Counted from the first letter of the stretch, positions 11,553-24,116 are shown. The stretch is 64,000 bases of DNA from Stramonita haemastoma (GCA_030674155.1 CM060317.1:87663920-87727919); one strand, 5' to 3'. A program made the numbers and translations. Notes: generated by a model not told the origin, from the sequence alone.

Positions 11553-11656
11553 TGTGTGTGTGTTGTGTGTGTGTTGTGTGTGTGTGTGTTGTGTGTGTGT
11601 GTGTGTGTTGTGTGTGTGTGTGTGTGTGGTGTGTGTGTGTGTGTGGTGTGTGTTGT

Positions 11657-11699
<43 letters not shown>

Positions 11700-11890
11700 G
11701 TGTGTGTTTGTGTGTGTGTGTGTGGTGTGTGTGTGGTGTGTGGTGTGTGTGTGTGTGTGTGTGTGGTGTGTGTGTGTGTGTGTGGTGTGTGTGTGTGTGT
11801 GTGGTGTGTGTGTGTGGTGTGTTGTGTGTGTGTGTGGTGTGTGTGTGTGTGTGTGTGTGGTGTGGTGTGTGTGTGTGTGTGTGTGTGTTT
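11340..11890. repeat. Compound GT/TGTGGTG microsatellite
   Basis: About 550 bp of (GT)n is interrupted by GGTGT and TTGTG variants. Long Cys-Val reading frames across it are artefacts of the repeat. Confidence 0.95.
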
Positions 11891-12989
11891 TACAGTGGGT
11901 TTTTTTTTTTTAGTTCGTTTATGAGTCTATTTCATTGTTATGGATTGTCATAATGTTTATTTTTAGGTGGAGGGGGTTTTGCTTTTTGCTTTTTTTGGGG
12001 GGGAGTGTCTTTTTTTATCCCCCCTAGATAGATGGCTTAATGAAAAAAGTAAATCTATTGCTTTTTCTATGTACCATCTGGAAATAAAATTTTTACTTTC
12101 ACTTAGGCATACCAGCAAAACTGAAGGTCAGAATTTTACACTGCTTCCTGTATAGAGATGTAAAGCCTGGACTATGAAGAAAGATGAGGTAAATATGATA
12201 AAGGCAGCAGAAATGGAGTTCTACAAGTGAAACTGACAGACAAAAAGAACCAGTGACAGTGTTTCAAGTGATCAGCTGTCCATGAGCCATAGTCCCCCCC
12301 CTCCCAACTCCTCGCTTTCCCTGTTCTGGCAGACCAGAACATGCAGCCTCCCATTCCTAGCATCCTTTTCTGACAATGCTGCGCCCCCTCCCCTCAAACC
12401 CCAGGAAAAAATATTTGACCACTGTTGTCAGCTTGTACCAAGGTATCTACCTGTCTGTGTCCACATGAGGGGCCAGGATTAAGAAACAAGGTTAGTGTTA
12501 GTGTTAGCAATAACAGTTAGCATGCATTGGGGTAGGGGCTGTTGGTTGGTCAGTCTGTCTGAATGCATGTGGACACACAGCAGGTAAACACAGTGGTACG
12601 TTGCTGTAGACGCAGTGGTATGGAGCATTATTTAGATCATAATTTACCAATTCTACCAGCTTAGGCTGCTATTGGATTTTTTAAGACAAATTTCAGTTCT
12701 GCTATCAGCAGTGTTTTTCTTCCACGTCATTTTTTAAAAAACTACTTTTATTCAATTTTGAGAAATACCAAACCCAAAACAAAAATAAATGGTCAAGTCC
12801 AGAATAAACATGAGGAAAAAAATGCTCTTTCCACTAGCCCTCCCCTTTTTTCTTGTATATCTAGCAACCTAATAGTATTGGATAAGGCTCAGGGGATAAC
12901 GTTCCCCCCACTGTCTGTCTTGGTGACACACCTATTTGTAGTCTGCAGTTTGTGATAGGAACAAGGAACTCTAACTTCTATGCAAGCTA
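11891..12989. other. Gene-free stretch with possible LINE 3' end
   Basis: TGTACCATCTGGAAATAAAA at 12070-12089 resembles a sequence at 40499-40518 and could be a shared LINE 3' end. Otherwise no exon or RNA gene is supported. Confidence 0.4.
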
Positions 12990-13390
12990 GAAGAGTGAGC
13001 TAACACTTATGGTTTTACATGCAAACTAGGAAATGACTTAGCATGCATGGTACTATATGCAAGCTAGAAGAGTTAACACCTATGGTACGATATGCAAGAG
13101 AGAGTGAGTTAACACATAGTATGATCTGTAAGAAAGAATGAGCTAACACTTATGGTATGATCTGTCAGAAAGAATGAGCTAACACTATGGTATGATCTGT
13201 CAGAAAGAATGAGCTAACACTTATGGTATGATCTGTCAGAAAGAATGAGCTAACACTTATGGTATGATCGTCAGAAAGAGAGCTACACTATGGTAGATCT
13301 GTCAAAAGAAGAGTAACATTATGATTGTCAGAAGATGAGTAACACTTATGATATCTGTCAGAGATGACGCACTATGGTAGGTAATCAGTG
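12990..13390. repeat. 36-bp minisatellite with decaying right end
   Basis: Units contain GAGCTAACACTTATGGTATG, then ATCTGTCAGAAAGAAT. The central copies are near-identical. From about 13265 to 13390 the copies lose single bases at scattered positions (for example GATCGTCAG, GCTACAC, AAGAGTAAC). Losses only, with few substitutions, look like poor consensus rather than evolutionary decay. Confidence 0.85.
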
Positions 13391-13439
13391 AAGAGGAGCA
13401 TGTAGCGTACCCAAAGAGTGTTTTTTTAGCAGTCATGAG

Positions 13440-14340
<901 letters not shown>

Positions 14341-14640
14341 TCAGATGTGTCCGGAAAAAAACAATGGTATGTCCTGTTCAGCTCCTTCTGTGGGCTGTGC
14401 AGCTTGGTTTGCAGGCTATCTCTGTTGGCCACACCATCTTCCTCAGGTCATGCATACTGACACATTTTCCTGGGTCAGCTAGCGGCCACACCATCTTCCT
14501 CAGGTCACTGATAGGCAATTCTAGGTCGCTGTTAGCTGCCACACCATCTTCTCAGGTCATGTATAGCTGCCACACATCTCTCGGTCGCTGAATAGCTTGC
14601 ATCTTGAAGGATGTGCTCGCCTGTCTGGTTTTCTTTACCA

Positions 14641-15002
14641 CAGGCGAACTGGGAAGAAAAAGTAAGTTTCAGCTTTGTAGACATGTGGTGATTTAGGCTG
14701 TTGTGCCCAGTCATTTAGAAATGATGACTTGTTCTCTTCTGAGATAGCGGTAGTCATCCCTTCTCTCCTCTGGGTCAGGCCATTAACTTGACGATTGTTT
14801 TTTTCATGATGACTGTTTTTTCATAATCTTGTGTTCCAGCTCTTGCCAAACTATTGTGTGAATGACCCTTGAAGGAGAGACTGAAGACAAACCAATGTGG
14901 GGAAATCCCTCGTGCCCCTCCAACAACCATCTTTGTAAAGGAACTGATGACGACTAACCCAACATATACCCTGCCTCCTCTTCCTAAACACCCTTCTCCT
15001 TG
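14641..15002. other. Gene-free stretch
   Basis: I see no exon, RNA gene or assignable repeat here. Confidence 0.4.
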
Positions 15003-15180
15003 AACACCTCTCCTATAAAATGAATGCCTCTCATATAAATGAAACTCTTAATGAAGCCTCTCTATAAAATGAACGCCTCTCGTATAAAATGAACGCCTCT
15101 CGTATAAAATGAACGCCTCTCCTATAAAATGAACCCTCTCCTATAAAATGAACACCTCTCCTATAAACTGAATGTACTCT
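15003..15180. repeat. 20-bp minisatellite
   Basis: About eight copies of CCTCTCCTATAAAATGAACG occur, with C/G variation at the CTC(C/G)TATA position and several copies missing one base. Confidence 0.85.
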
Positions 15181-15227
15181 TCCACATAATAATCCCCTTT
15201 TACACACATTCCTTGCACCCACCTTAC

Positions 15228-15440
15228 TTTGGGTGCAACTATAAACTGTGGTCCCATGTGTGAACGCATGCAGAAATCTTGCGCATATGTTAAAACCCAT
15301 TCCGCTATTTGTAAGAGTAGTCCATTGTGTGTCGGTGGGAATGGAAGGCAAAATTTACAAAACGGCATACACATCAGGACTGGATGTAAAAAAAAAAGCA
15401 CAGAAGTGCTTATTCCATTATCCTTGAAATAAAAGAATAA
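15228..15440 (+). mobile_element. SINE-A, 5'-truncated copy
   Basis: Body and tail are present, from the ACTATAAAC position through AGTAGTCCATTGTGTGTCGG to GTGCTTATTCCATTATCC and an A-rich end. The tRNA-like head is missing. Confidence 0.8.
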
Positions 15441-15725
15441 AAAATACAAATTACTAAAAATGAAAAATAACACATATCTTTAAAAAAACAAAAAAACCAA
15501 CTCCCAAAACTAAACTCAAAACCTTGATCAAATTCTGCGAATTACATACCATCTACAGTTTGGGTTAACTTGACTTATGCCTGTGAATTCCGTGGGAACA
15601 AAGGGCCGCAACAACATTCCTCCAACGGACTCAGTTCTGGAGATCCTCTTCAGCTCGGCTCACTATTTCGGCTGCCTTTGTCTCTGCTTCAATGCTTCAG
15701 TTTGGGTTAAAATGACTACATTTTA

Positions 15726-15970
15726 CCTACCGCCATGGTGCAGTGGTTAGCACCTTGGATTTCATACTGGAAAGTCACAGGTTTAAATCCCATAAGAACA
15801 GGCAGCACTGAACATCACCAAAGTGTCCCAACAACAGTGCAGGGCCCCTCTGGCTGGTGACCCCATGGCGACCTAATATTGATGGGCTCCCTGTGGGACT
15901 TCTGACCCTGGGGGTGAGATATAATGAATCTGGGTATGGCTGTGGGGGGGGATTGAAATCAGCAGCGTGG
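15726..15970 (+). mobile_element. SINE-C, tRNA-headed element
   Basis: It starts with a box-A-like TGGTGCAGTGGTTAGCACC and a box-B-like AGGTTTAAATCCC 50 nt later, the spacing of a tRNA-derived Pol III promoter. The body differs from SINE-A and SINE-B. Only one copy is seen here, so the family assignment rests on the head alone. Confidence 0.5.
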
Positions 15971-16559
15971 GAACAGGAGATGAGGCAGCAAAAAATTTTT
16001 TTTTTTAAATATAAATGATACATTTTCATCTTTAAAAAGTTACTATGTGTCTTGCAAGCATTGAAAAGCTTCTGAGGTAAAGAGTTTCTTAAAAATAAAG
16101 GGATTCCATTATTCATTTCTTTAAAAAAAAAATAGTAAAGCTTGATAAAAAAAAAAATCACTAATCAGCTCCACAAGACAAAAATATTTTCTTAAACATC
16201 TTTGACCCTGTTCATCAAAACAAAAACACTGATCCGATGACTGATGACAATGTAGCGCTCATGCAGAATGGACATCCTGTGCCCATCCCAGTGTCTAAGT
16301 ATCATATCTGGTCGCCAGAACAAACAATAAAAAAGAGGCAAAATGTCACATACTGAAAACAAAATATTGTTTGAAATATTTGCTTAGAAAAACAGGCAGG
16401 AGAGTGGATTGGGAAGGCAGAAAATAAGCAAGAGAGATATAAACGCAGAGGTGGATGGGAGGCAGAAATAGCAAGAAGATATGAAAAACAAAAGGACAAA
16501 GACAGAAGCAAAGAGTGAGACAGAAAAGTGGAAATTCTTGCACAGAATTTCCAGAAGGT
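15971..16559. other. Gene-free A-rich stretch
   Basis: The sequence is A-rich with no convincing exon. It may hold the 3' flank of the unrecognised minus-strand gene. Confidence 0.35.
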
Positions 16560-16776
16560 GGGGATGCTATTTCCACTGATTCACTTTACAAGGTTTTGCA
16601 CAAGTACATACCACTCCTGTTTTTCCCCAGGTTTTGCACAAGTACACACCACTCTTGTTTCTTGTCGCTGTTTTTCCCCAGGTTTTGCACGATTCACTGT
16701 TGAAGTCATGGTCATGTTCCACAAAGTCTTGGAGGTTTTGCACTAGGATGTGTTTGGGAGGGGGGGGGGGGGGGGG
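16560..16776 (-). other. Possible terminal exon or 3' UTR of unknown gene
   Basis: On the minus strand an open frame runs from the poly-C tract (16759-16776 on plus) to a stop near 16567. It reads ILVQNLQDFVEHDHDF and contains a short internal repeat with CKTWGKT twice, derived from tandem GTGCAAAACCTGGGGAAAAA. It continues from the exon at 16777-16887 only if the poly-C length is ignored, so coding status is uncertain. Confidence 0.3.
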
Positions 16777-16887
16777 ATTTTGGTGACTGCAGGCATGCAC
16801 ATGAATGAAATGTCCTTGGTGATGACGAAGGAAGCGTCCTCCTGATGCACTGTGGTGTCCTTGAAGCCTGGTGATGTCTTCCTCCTT
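16777..16887 (-). CDS. Unknown gene, exon U10
   Basis: It follows a TTTATCTCCAG acceptor. When spliced to U9 (phase 2) it reads RRRKTSPGFKDTTVHQEDA and then SFVITKDISFMC. The frame stays open to a poly-C tract at the downstream end. Base composition is markedly less AT-rich than the surrounding introns, which supports coding. The protein is not recognised. Confidence 0.45.
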
Positions 16888-17010
16888 CTGGAGATAAAAA
16901 GAAACATTCTAAGGGCTCTGGTTTGCTTACATAGGGTTTTAAGCAACTTTTATCAGTTAAACTTTGTCAACAATTCATCCTTCATCTTCAGTAGCAAGAC
17001 AACAAAGATG

Positions 17011-17011
<1 letters not shown>

Positions 17012-17078
<67 letters not shown>
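17012..17078. repeat. GT microsatellite
   Basis: Uninterrupted (GT)n lies directly beside a full-length SINE-A. Confidence 0.95.
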
Positions 17079-17080
<2 letters not shown>

Positions 17081-17085
17081 TTTAT

Positions 17086-17418
17086 TTTTCTTTTATACTG
17101 AGGATAATGGAATAAGCCATCATGTGCTTTTTTACATCCAGTCCCGCGTGTATGCAGTTTTGTAAATCTTATCTGTTCCCACCGGCACACAATGGCCTAC
17201 TCTTACGAAAAACGGAACAGGATTTAACTGTGCGCAAGATGTTCTGCGTGCGTTCGCACATGGGGCCTTGGTTTATAGTCTCATCCAAGGACTTGTGGGG
17301 AGAGTGGAGTCAGCACTGATGTTAACTGTAAGGGGAAAAAAATCCCCTTGAACGAGAATCGAACTCAGGTCGGCAAATTGCGAGCGCAGTGTTCTAACCA
17401 CTAGGTTATCCGGTCCCC

Positions 17419-17420
<2 letters not shown>
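17086..17420 (-). mobile_element. SINE-A, full-length copy
   Basis: Read on the minus strand it runs from GGGGACCGGATAACCTAGTG (box A) and a box B near 17365, through the GGATGAGACTATAAACC body and GTGTGCCGGTGGGAACAGAT, to the TTCCATTATCCTCAGTATAA tail. It is flanked on both sides by GT microsatellites, which may have grown from its ends. It lies in an intron of the unknown minus-strand gene, in the same orientation. Confidence 0.85.
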
Positions 17421-17478
<58 letters not shown>

Positions 17479-17500
17479 TGTGTGTGTGTGTGTGTGTGAT
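17421..17500. repeat. GT microsatellite
   Basis: (GT)n with two GATG interruptions immediately follows the SINE-A head. Confidence 0.95.
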
Positions 17501-18100
17501 GTAACACAGAGAAAGTAAGTGGCATAGAAGAGCTACATCCTTTACACGTTTGCCACGGTTTCACTTTTTTTCTTTTCCTTTTTGTTGTCAAAATCATTTT
17601 TATCAGTAAAATGTATTATCTTATCTGGGGTCAAAACATATATTAAAAAAGGCAGATAGGCAGGTCTCCTACAGGCAAAAAGACTCCTGATTTTGCTAGA
17701 CTTTTCCCACAACTGTTTCAGACTCCCAGGCTCATGTACAAACCCTATTTATATACTAAACAACTATGTGAATTCACTGTGCATGAGTACTGAGTATGAT
17801 ATATCTAAGAATCCATTACGTTTTGTCTCAGGCTTACCTGTTTTAAGAGGTGGCATATCATGTACATTCTGACAAGCAGTACATACCATGGTGTTGTAAC
17901 ACTTATGCTAAAACAGTCTGGGTTGTTTTTTTTCTGTTTTTTTTTAAGATGGCAATCACTTTTGCGAAACTGTGTTGCTGATCAAAATTTTATAACATTT
18001 TTCCGAGATTTCATTTTAAAGGATTCTTCATGAAAGCAAGATTTAAGAGCTGGCCAGTGAAAAAAGTACAGTACAGACAGAAGAGGAAATAAAACCATAC

Positions 18101-18165
18101 CTGTTCAGTCCCCGGTGACTTGTCCACAGCAGAATCTTGGGCACTGGATTCTGGCTCCACAGCTC
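18101..18165 (-). CDS. Unknown gene, exon U9
   Basis: The acceptor is CTGCTTTCAG and the donor CAG|GTATGG. Entered in phase 0 it reads ELWSQNPVPKILLWTSHRGL. It leaves in phase 2, which fits U10. The opening GAGCTGTGG resembles the openings of the exons at 20708-20819 (GAACTGTGG) and 20070-20150 (GAACCACTGG), so neighbouring exons may be duplicates of each other. Confidence 0.4.
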
Positions 18166-19119
18166 CTGAAAGCAGTCAGTAGCTTCAGTAAGCTCAGATA
18201 GGAGACTACAATGCTTTGATTCAAACACTTTTAGGATGTTTACATGTATATTGGTGAATTAACATTACTCTTAAGGCACTGTCTTCTAACATTCAAAATA
18301 AACTGTAGATTGGAATTTCTTTGTATTTTCTTTCGTATAATCAACTATTTGCATTCTCATTTTCATTCTCCGATTTGAATGCAGGAAATTGCTTTATTTT
18401 TTGTTGCTTTATCACTTTGAAAATGGAGACAAAAATCCTCACCTGCACAAAACAATCTTCTTGATTTAAATCCTTTTAAATTTTTTAAAACTCCTTTAAC
18501 AGAATTTTAAAGAGCTGTGGATAGGGCAGCACACTGATGGTGTAGTGTGAGACAATGGCCTATTATCTGAGACAAGCATTATTTTGATCTTTCTGCTGAC
18601 TGATTAATCTGACAATGTACACTTGACCACCTACAAAAAAAAAAAAAAGTAATCTCCATTTTCTTTTGCAAAGTATTTGAATTACCAAAAAAATTTTTGC
18701 TGATGGAAAGGGAAGGAGAGATCTATTCTTGCAATGTATTAAAGAAGTTGCTATTTCACGTAGAGACTACACAACTCTGTACATAAAGAAATCTCTATGT
18801 ACAAAATTAAAAAAAACTCCTTCAACCTGGGGTTTGTCCAGATGTTACCTTGATCCTGCTTCCTGCAAGCAAATCCAATTCCAGTACACCACAACCCATA
18901 AACTAGTCACAACTTTCTATTTTTAAGAAAGTGACCTCTGCAATTGCTGAGTTCAGGCTTTGCTTAAAATGACATTTTCATTCAATGCTACAGCTCCAGG
19001 GTTGTCCAGATGCCAAGACTTTGCAGTGGACTGTTTGCTCAACATTAAAGTAGCGCATTCTCACTTTGGAGATGACTTCTAAACACAAACAGAAGTGTGC
19101 ATGCAGTCTAAGAATTATT

Positions 19120-19372
19120 TTAATCCTTTCCTCAGGCACACAATGGCCTACTTTTCCAAAAGGTGGAGCGAATTTTAACATGTGTGCAAGATGTTCTGTG
19201 TGCATTTGTAGTGTACATGGTGCTTAAAGACTTTCAGGGGAATAGAGTTGGTGTCCATATAAACTCCTGGAAAAAATCCCTTCCACCAGACATCTAAGTA
19301 GAGGCTCAAACCCTGGCCATCAGATCATGAGCTCAATGATTTAGCCACTAAGCTCACCCCCCCCCCCCCTCC
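19120..19372 (-). mobile_element. SINE-A, old diverged copy
   Basis: It retains AGGCACACAATGGCCTACTT, ATGTGTGCAAGATGTTCTGT and a degraded tRNA-like head near 19320-19360, and ends in a poly-C/CCCTCC tract. Heavy divergence suggests an old insertion. Confidence 0.65.
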
Positions 19373-20069
19373 CTCCCTCCCCAAGCAACGAAATCAGCAT
19401 ACTCCCTAATCTTGATTGACATCCACAAGTAAAACAGCACTGTTGTTGCAATATTCATGATTTATTGCTTAACCAAGAATCGTTTTCTGAAAATGTCAGC
19501 TTATGCTCAAGCCTACGGCTCCTAAACATTGAAGTCTTCTGGGTCTTGGCATAAGTATTTCTTTTCCAAAAAATAAAAGTGTATAAATAAATAAACACTT
19601 GCATACCCGATAGTCAAAACTTGGCAATAGTTATTTACCACAAGCCATGTCAAATAAAATATACCTAAAGTTTGTAAACATTCATTTATTCAGGGATAAT
19701 AGGAGAAAGCAAAAGACCTGTAAACCAATAAACTGAAGGCAGTGGTAAGAGTGTGGCTGTATCACCCCACATAGATTTTCATTTCCTTCAAGTGAACCTT
19801 TAACTTGAACTTATCTATATCTGCTGCTTATGCATTTTTTCTAATCCAGGATTAAGAGTTTACATTACAGAGTGGCCTGAAGTCTTCTGATGACAAATTA
19901 TAGACTTTGGCAGCTATTCCACTGATAACCGATCCTATCATGTGAGATTACAAATGCAGCATCATAGAGAAGATCAATGACAAACACCTATCTACCTGAT
20001 CATGTTCTGCACACTGACACAGACAAATGCTGCATCATAGAGAGAGATCAATGACAAACATCTATCTAC

Positions 20070-20150
20070 CTGATCATGTTCTGGACACTGACATGGGGAT
20101 ATGCTGGATGGCGCTGTGTTTCCTTGGCAGTGACTCCAGTCCAGTGGTTC
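20070..20150 (-). CDS. Unknown gene, exon U8
   Basis: The acceptor is TGCTTACAG and the donor CAG|GTAGAT, with a length of 81 nt. It is open in phase 0 (EPLDWSHCQGNTAPSSISPC) and also in another frame, so the frame is not settled. Phase 0 to 0 fits U9 downstream. Confidence 0.4.
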
Positions 20151-20707
20151 CTGTAAGCACATAAGCAGTCTTCAGTAAAAAAAAAAAAAAAAAAAAAAAA
20201 AAATACTGAAGGGTTTTTTGCTGAAATATTATCAATGGTCAGATGTTTTGTCATTTGCTTTATTTGCTAAAATATTAAGATTACTTTTTCTCATTCCTTT
20301 GAAGTAGAATAAATTAAAAATAATTCTTTTGAAAATATTGCTGCAATTTATCATTAAATTTGTTGATTGAAATATCAATATAATTCAATTTATTATTTCA
20401 TAATGAAATGAATTAATGTTTCCTCAAAGGCATCATCACTGCTTCATATTTCTGCTTCATTTTGTCAAAAACCTAAGTGGCTCATGTCCAATTTATTCTT
20501 TACTTCATTGATTGAAATATCAAAACGATTCATGACTTTATGAAATGCATTAATGACTCTTCAAAACCAACACTGTTTCATGTTTTGATTCCATAGGTCA
20601 ATACCTAAATGAGTCACTTTCACTTCTTTGAAACTTGATAAATTCACAGTTATTCTTTAAAAATGTTTTCATATTATATAACCTGCTTTCTTTTTCACCT
20701 CACATAC

Positions 20708-20819
20708 CACCTCTACACTGTGTGATCATTCCACTCCTCCATCAAGATGTTCATGATGGCTGTCGTTCCACCATGACGCCCATTCCTTGTCACTTGGATT
20801 CAGTTCACCCCCACAGTTC
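20708..20819 (-). CDS. Unknown gene, exon U7, frame disturbed
   Basis: The acceptor is TACTTTCAG. Entered in phase 0 from U6 it reads ELWG and then hits TGA. With one base fewer in the GTGGGGGTG run it would instead read on as ELNPSDKEWASWWNDSHHEH. Given the indels elsewhere in this window, a one-base error is a real possibility; so is a genuine stop that ends one isoform. Confidence 0.35.
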
Positions 20820-21321
20820 CTGAAAGTAATAACAAACGATAACTACACTGAAATTCCTGTGCTTCCTTGGCTTACACCATTACATTCATCTGATCATTTC
20901 ATTTTGAAACAATGAATTAATGTACTTTACAGATCTTTTATTCTTTACAACCTTTGTAAAAATTCACTATTACATTATTTGCTTTGAGTTAGATATTAAA
21001 ATGACTTGACAACATTTTCAAGACTAAATCCACAAGGGTTTCGCAAAACAACGTCACCAATCTATCTTCAACCCCTCCACTGCAGTTTCCCCCTCAATCC
21101 CCCCCCCCCCACCCCCCTTGAACCAGCAAACCAGTGTACATGAAAACAATTGAAAATGCAAACAAAAGATATGTTGTCACCTGAACATTTAGTTGCTGGT
21201 TTTTCTGTAGTCACATTGAAGGACACAGTGAAAGGTGTTGTGAGAACCCTTTACCTGTCAATGAACTAGTGACCACAAAACTATTTGGGGGCTGAATGGA
21301 TGAGTTCAGTCATTTTCTCAC

Positions 21322-21353
21322 CTGCAGTTTGTCTCCAAAGTTCCCCCTGAATG
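21322..21353 (-). CDS. Unknown gene, exon U6
   Basis: This is a 32-nt micro-exon between ACACCTGCCAG and a CTGCAG|GTGAGA donor. Joined to U5 (phase 1) it reads AFRGNFGDKLQ and ends in phase 0. Confidence 0.35.
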
Positions 21354-21846
21354 CTGGCAGGTGTTGACATCAGCGGCAGCAGCCATCTGATGACAGGACT
21401 GATTCTATCACACAGCAGTGAAACATCTTCATGATAAAATCAACCCAGATGACAACGACATCAACGCATAACACTTCATGAAAAAAGCAGACCCAAAAGA
21501 CAGACAGAATGAAAATGGGAGAAGACAGAAATGCAAAAACAAACAATACAGAGACAGGCAGGCAGAGTGGATGATAAACGCATCACATAAACAAATACTA
21601 ACATACACACACAATGTCACAAAAAATGACAGACAAAAGGACAAATGCATCATATAAATACTAACATACACACACAATGTCACAAAGAACAATAGCAAAA
21701 AAGACAAATGCATCACATAAACAAATACTAGCATATACACACACATGTCACAAAGAATGATAAACAAAAAGACAAATGCATCACATAAACAAATATTAAC
21801 ATACACACACGTCACAAAGACTGTAACTAAAAAAAACAAATGTTAC

Positions 21847-21928
21847 CAAGAGTCCTGATGTTTCCTCGGTGACCGCTGTCTGAGGCAGGTGCTGAACTTG
21901 ACCACTGCTGGTCAGGCTTCCATGATAC
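21847..21928 (-). CDS. Unknown gene, exon U5
   Basis: The acceptor is TTTTACCAG and the donor CTTG|GTAACA, with a length of 82 nt. Phase 0 to 1 reads VSWKPDQQWSSSAPASDSGH. It is Ser-rich and likely disordered. Confidence 0.45.
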
Positions 21929-22203
21929 CTGGTAAAACACATGGACATCATTCCATTAGAAAAAGCATTAAGACAAATATATCTGATAAATCACAAAAAG
22001 ACAACACATAAAAAAGCAATCACTAATAAGCAACCTTATTTTACAAATATTAATTATTCAACAAACACTACTGGACACAGTTGACACACATATGCGCAAG
22101 ATCTCAAAACCACCAATGAACCTGAGAAAAGAAAATATTCCTTTTTAGACTGCATAGTTGTTTCATTCAAATCATTTGAGTGACAGAGGACTCCTTTTCT
22201 TAC

Positions 22204-22272
22204 CTGTCCTTGGTTCTCCTTCATGCTGGTAGGCATGCTGTCAGTGTCGTGTACTCCTTGATAGTAGTTTCT
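22204..22272 (-). CDS. Unknown gene, exon U4
   Basis: The acceptor is GTTTTACAG and the donor ACAG|GTAAGA, with a length of 69 nt. Phase 0 to 0 reads RNYYQGVHDTDSMPTSMKEN. Confidence 0.45.
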
Positions 22273-22624
22273 CTGTAAAACAAACTGATTTTCCACATTG
22301 CATTAAACATTTTCAAAATGAAATACATGCCCCCCTCTCCAGAAAAAAACAAAAATGGCAAAAGACAGACAGAAATGGCAGGTAAAAGGCAAACACCAAG
22401 TGACAGAAATGGCAGTATAACAGACAGAAATGGCATATAACAAAACATGAAATGGCAGATAACATACAGAAATGCAAACAATCTTGCAAGAGAAAAAAAA
22501 AAAAACAGAGAAAGGGGGGCAGAATAAAAACAACCTGAAAACTACAGTATTTAAATAACTTACTGATAATTATGCACAAAGATCAGACAAGACAGAAAGA
22601 AAAAAAAAAAGTGTTAATCTGTAC

Positions 22625-22692
22625 CTTATGGCTGAAGTGATGAAGAAGGCTTCTGATGGTGCTGGGCCTGTCTGAAACTGTCCAAACCTCAT
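22625..22692 (-). CDS. Unknown gene, exon U3
   Basis: Using the acceptor GGAATTAG and the donor AAG|GTACAG, it reads DEVWTVSDRPSTIRSLLHHF and then SHK (phase 1 to 0). An alternative acceptor 8 nt upstream (TTTTACCAG) is stronger but would need phase 0 from U2. This is a coding-like, non-repetitive sequence with an amphipathic helix pattern. Confidence 0.5.
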
Positions 22693-22874
22693 CTAATTCC
22701 TGGTAAAAGAGATCATCATTCAGGAAAAAAACCAACACATTCATAATAAGCTGCTGGTCCTGCTTTCAAACCAGAAATGTCAGTACTGCTGTGAAAGGCT
22801 GAATACAGACAGACCAGCGGGAAAACAATAAAACTGTTGCCTGCTGTAATGCTCATGTCCTCTGGAGAATGACC

Positions 22875-22975
22875 GTCTTGGTCAAAGGACTGATGACGAT
22901 GATGATGATGATGACCATCTTGGTCAACAGACTGATGATGATGATGATGATAATTATGATAACAATGATGATAAT
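22875..22975. repeat. Imperfect GATGAT tract
   Basis: A short (GAT)n stretch contains two CATCTTGGTCAA.AGACTGATG copies. It is unrelated in detail to the satellite at 2.8-9 kb. Confidence 0.6.
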
Positions 22976-23915
22976 GTCCTTCAACCTCCTGGATGCACTT
23001 TTCCATGTTTGTTTTTGTTTTATTTATTCTTTGGTTGAGGAGTTTTGCACTTTTGGTGGAGGGGGGTGGTGTTCTTTTAGTTTTAAGTGTGGTTTTTTTT
23101 TTTTTTTTTTTTTATTGGAGCATTTGTTGAAGGAGATTTTTCCTGTATTAGTTTGGGTTTTGGGTTGGGTTTTTTTTTAAGGGTTACTCATTTCATTTTT
23201 AGTTTTTTATGTTTATTCAGTCTATTTTAATGTTTGGTCTTCTTTTTGTTCCATTTCGTTTTATTGAGGGTATTTTTTTTGTTTTGGTTTCTTTTAGTTC
23301 ATCAAAAAGGTTTATATTTTCATCATCTGCCAAGCACCAGTCCAGCTGTTCTGACATCACTCTTCCAAACTTACCACACAGCAACTGTATCCAGGCAAAT
23401 GCCACTGTACTCAAAGCTTGAAGTTGACCTGGAGCTTTTTTACACGCAAGACTAGAACACCGCCACCAGCCAGGAAGGTCCTTGCAGTGCTCGTTTCTTT
23501 ACCCCCCTATTCATTTTTTATTTCGGTTTTCCAGAGTTTTGTTTCCTTTGTGTTTTGCTTGTTTCCATTTTGAAGTGGCTTTTGTTTACAGTATTGCAAG
23601 AGTGCTCCGTTTGTTTTGGTTTTTTAAATTTTCAGTCCGTTTCCCCTTTTTATTTCATTGCTTGGTTATTTCCCTTTTTGATTTATACAGTTTTCATTTT
23701 TATTTTGTCCGTCTTTTGCAATGCATTGCCTTCCATTGCACTCCATTCATTTTGTCTTAAATTTACTTACTTTTATGAAGACTCAACTCACGTATAAAAA
23801 AAAATGTCTCTGCTGTAGCTCAGCCTTGAAAGACCTGAAAATGTTCAATCTAATGCATCAACTGTACAAGCATTGGATTTAAAGTATCACAATTCAACAT
23901 CCAAGACCAGCATAC

Positions 23916-23959
23916 CTTCTGGTCCCTGACACCAGGTTAAGAAGCCCTTCAAGTGTTTG
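23916..23959 (-). CDS. Unknown gene, exon U2
   Basis: The exon is 44 nt between ATGCTTTAG and GAAG|GTATGC. Joined to U1 (phase 2) it reads LKHLKGFLTWCQGPE. It exits in phase 1, compatible with U3. Confidence 0.45.
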
Positions 23960-24026
23960 CTAAAGCATTATTTTTGTTTTATCATCCCTTCTCTATACTC
24001 AGAGATCCTAGGAAAGAAATACATAC

Positions 24027-24116
24027 AGTAAGATGTCCTGAACTCTGCAGGACTGTAGTGCTGACACCTTCATCCAAGTGTCCTTGGTGATGAGGTCCAT
24101 CACAGCCAGCCAGTAT
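24027..24116 (-). CDS. Unknown gene, exon U1 (most upstream found)
   Basis: The acceptor is GTTTAACAG and the donor ACT|GTATGT, with a length of 90 nt. It reads YWLAVMDLITKDTWMKVSAL followed by QSCRVQDILL, a convincing helical protein segment with no repeat character. It begins with a split codon, so at least one more exon must lie upstream; I could not find it. I do not recognise the protein. The chain U1-U6 is phase-consistent with GT-AG introns, though acceptors for U3 and U6 were chosen partly to fit. Confidence 0.5.

Noticed and set aside
11345..11953. Cys-Val repeat protein of about 200 codons
   Set aside because: Direct translation of the GT microsatellite.
23100..23800. T-rich frames giving hydrophobic, membrane-like peptides (also 25888-26600)
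   Set aside because: They follow from T-rich composition; no start context, domain or homologous pattern.
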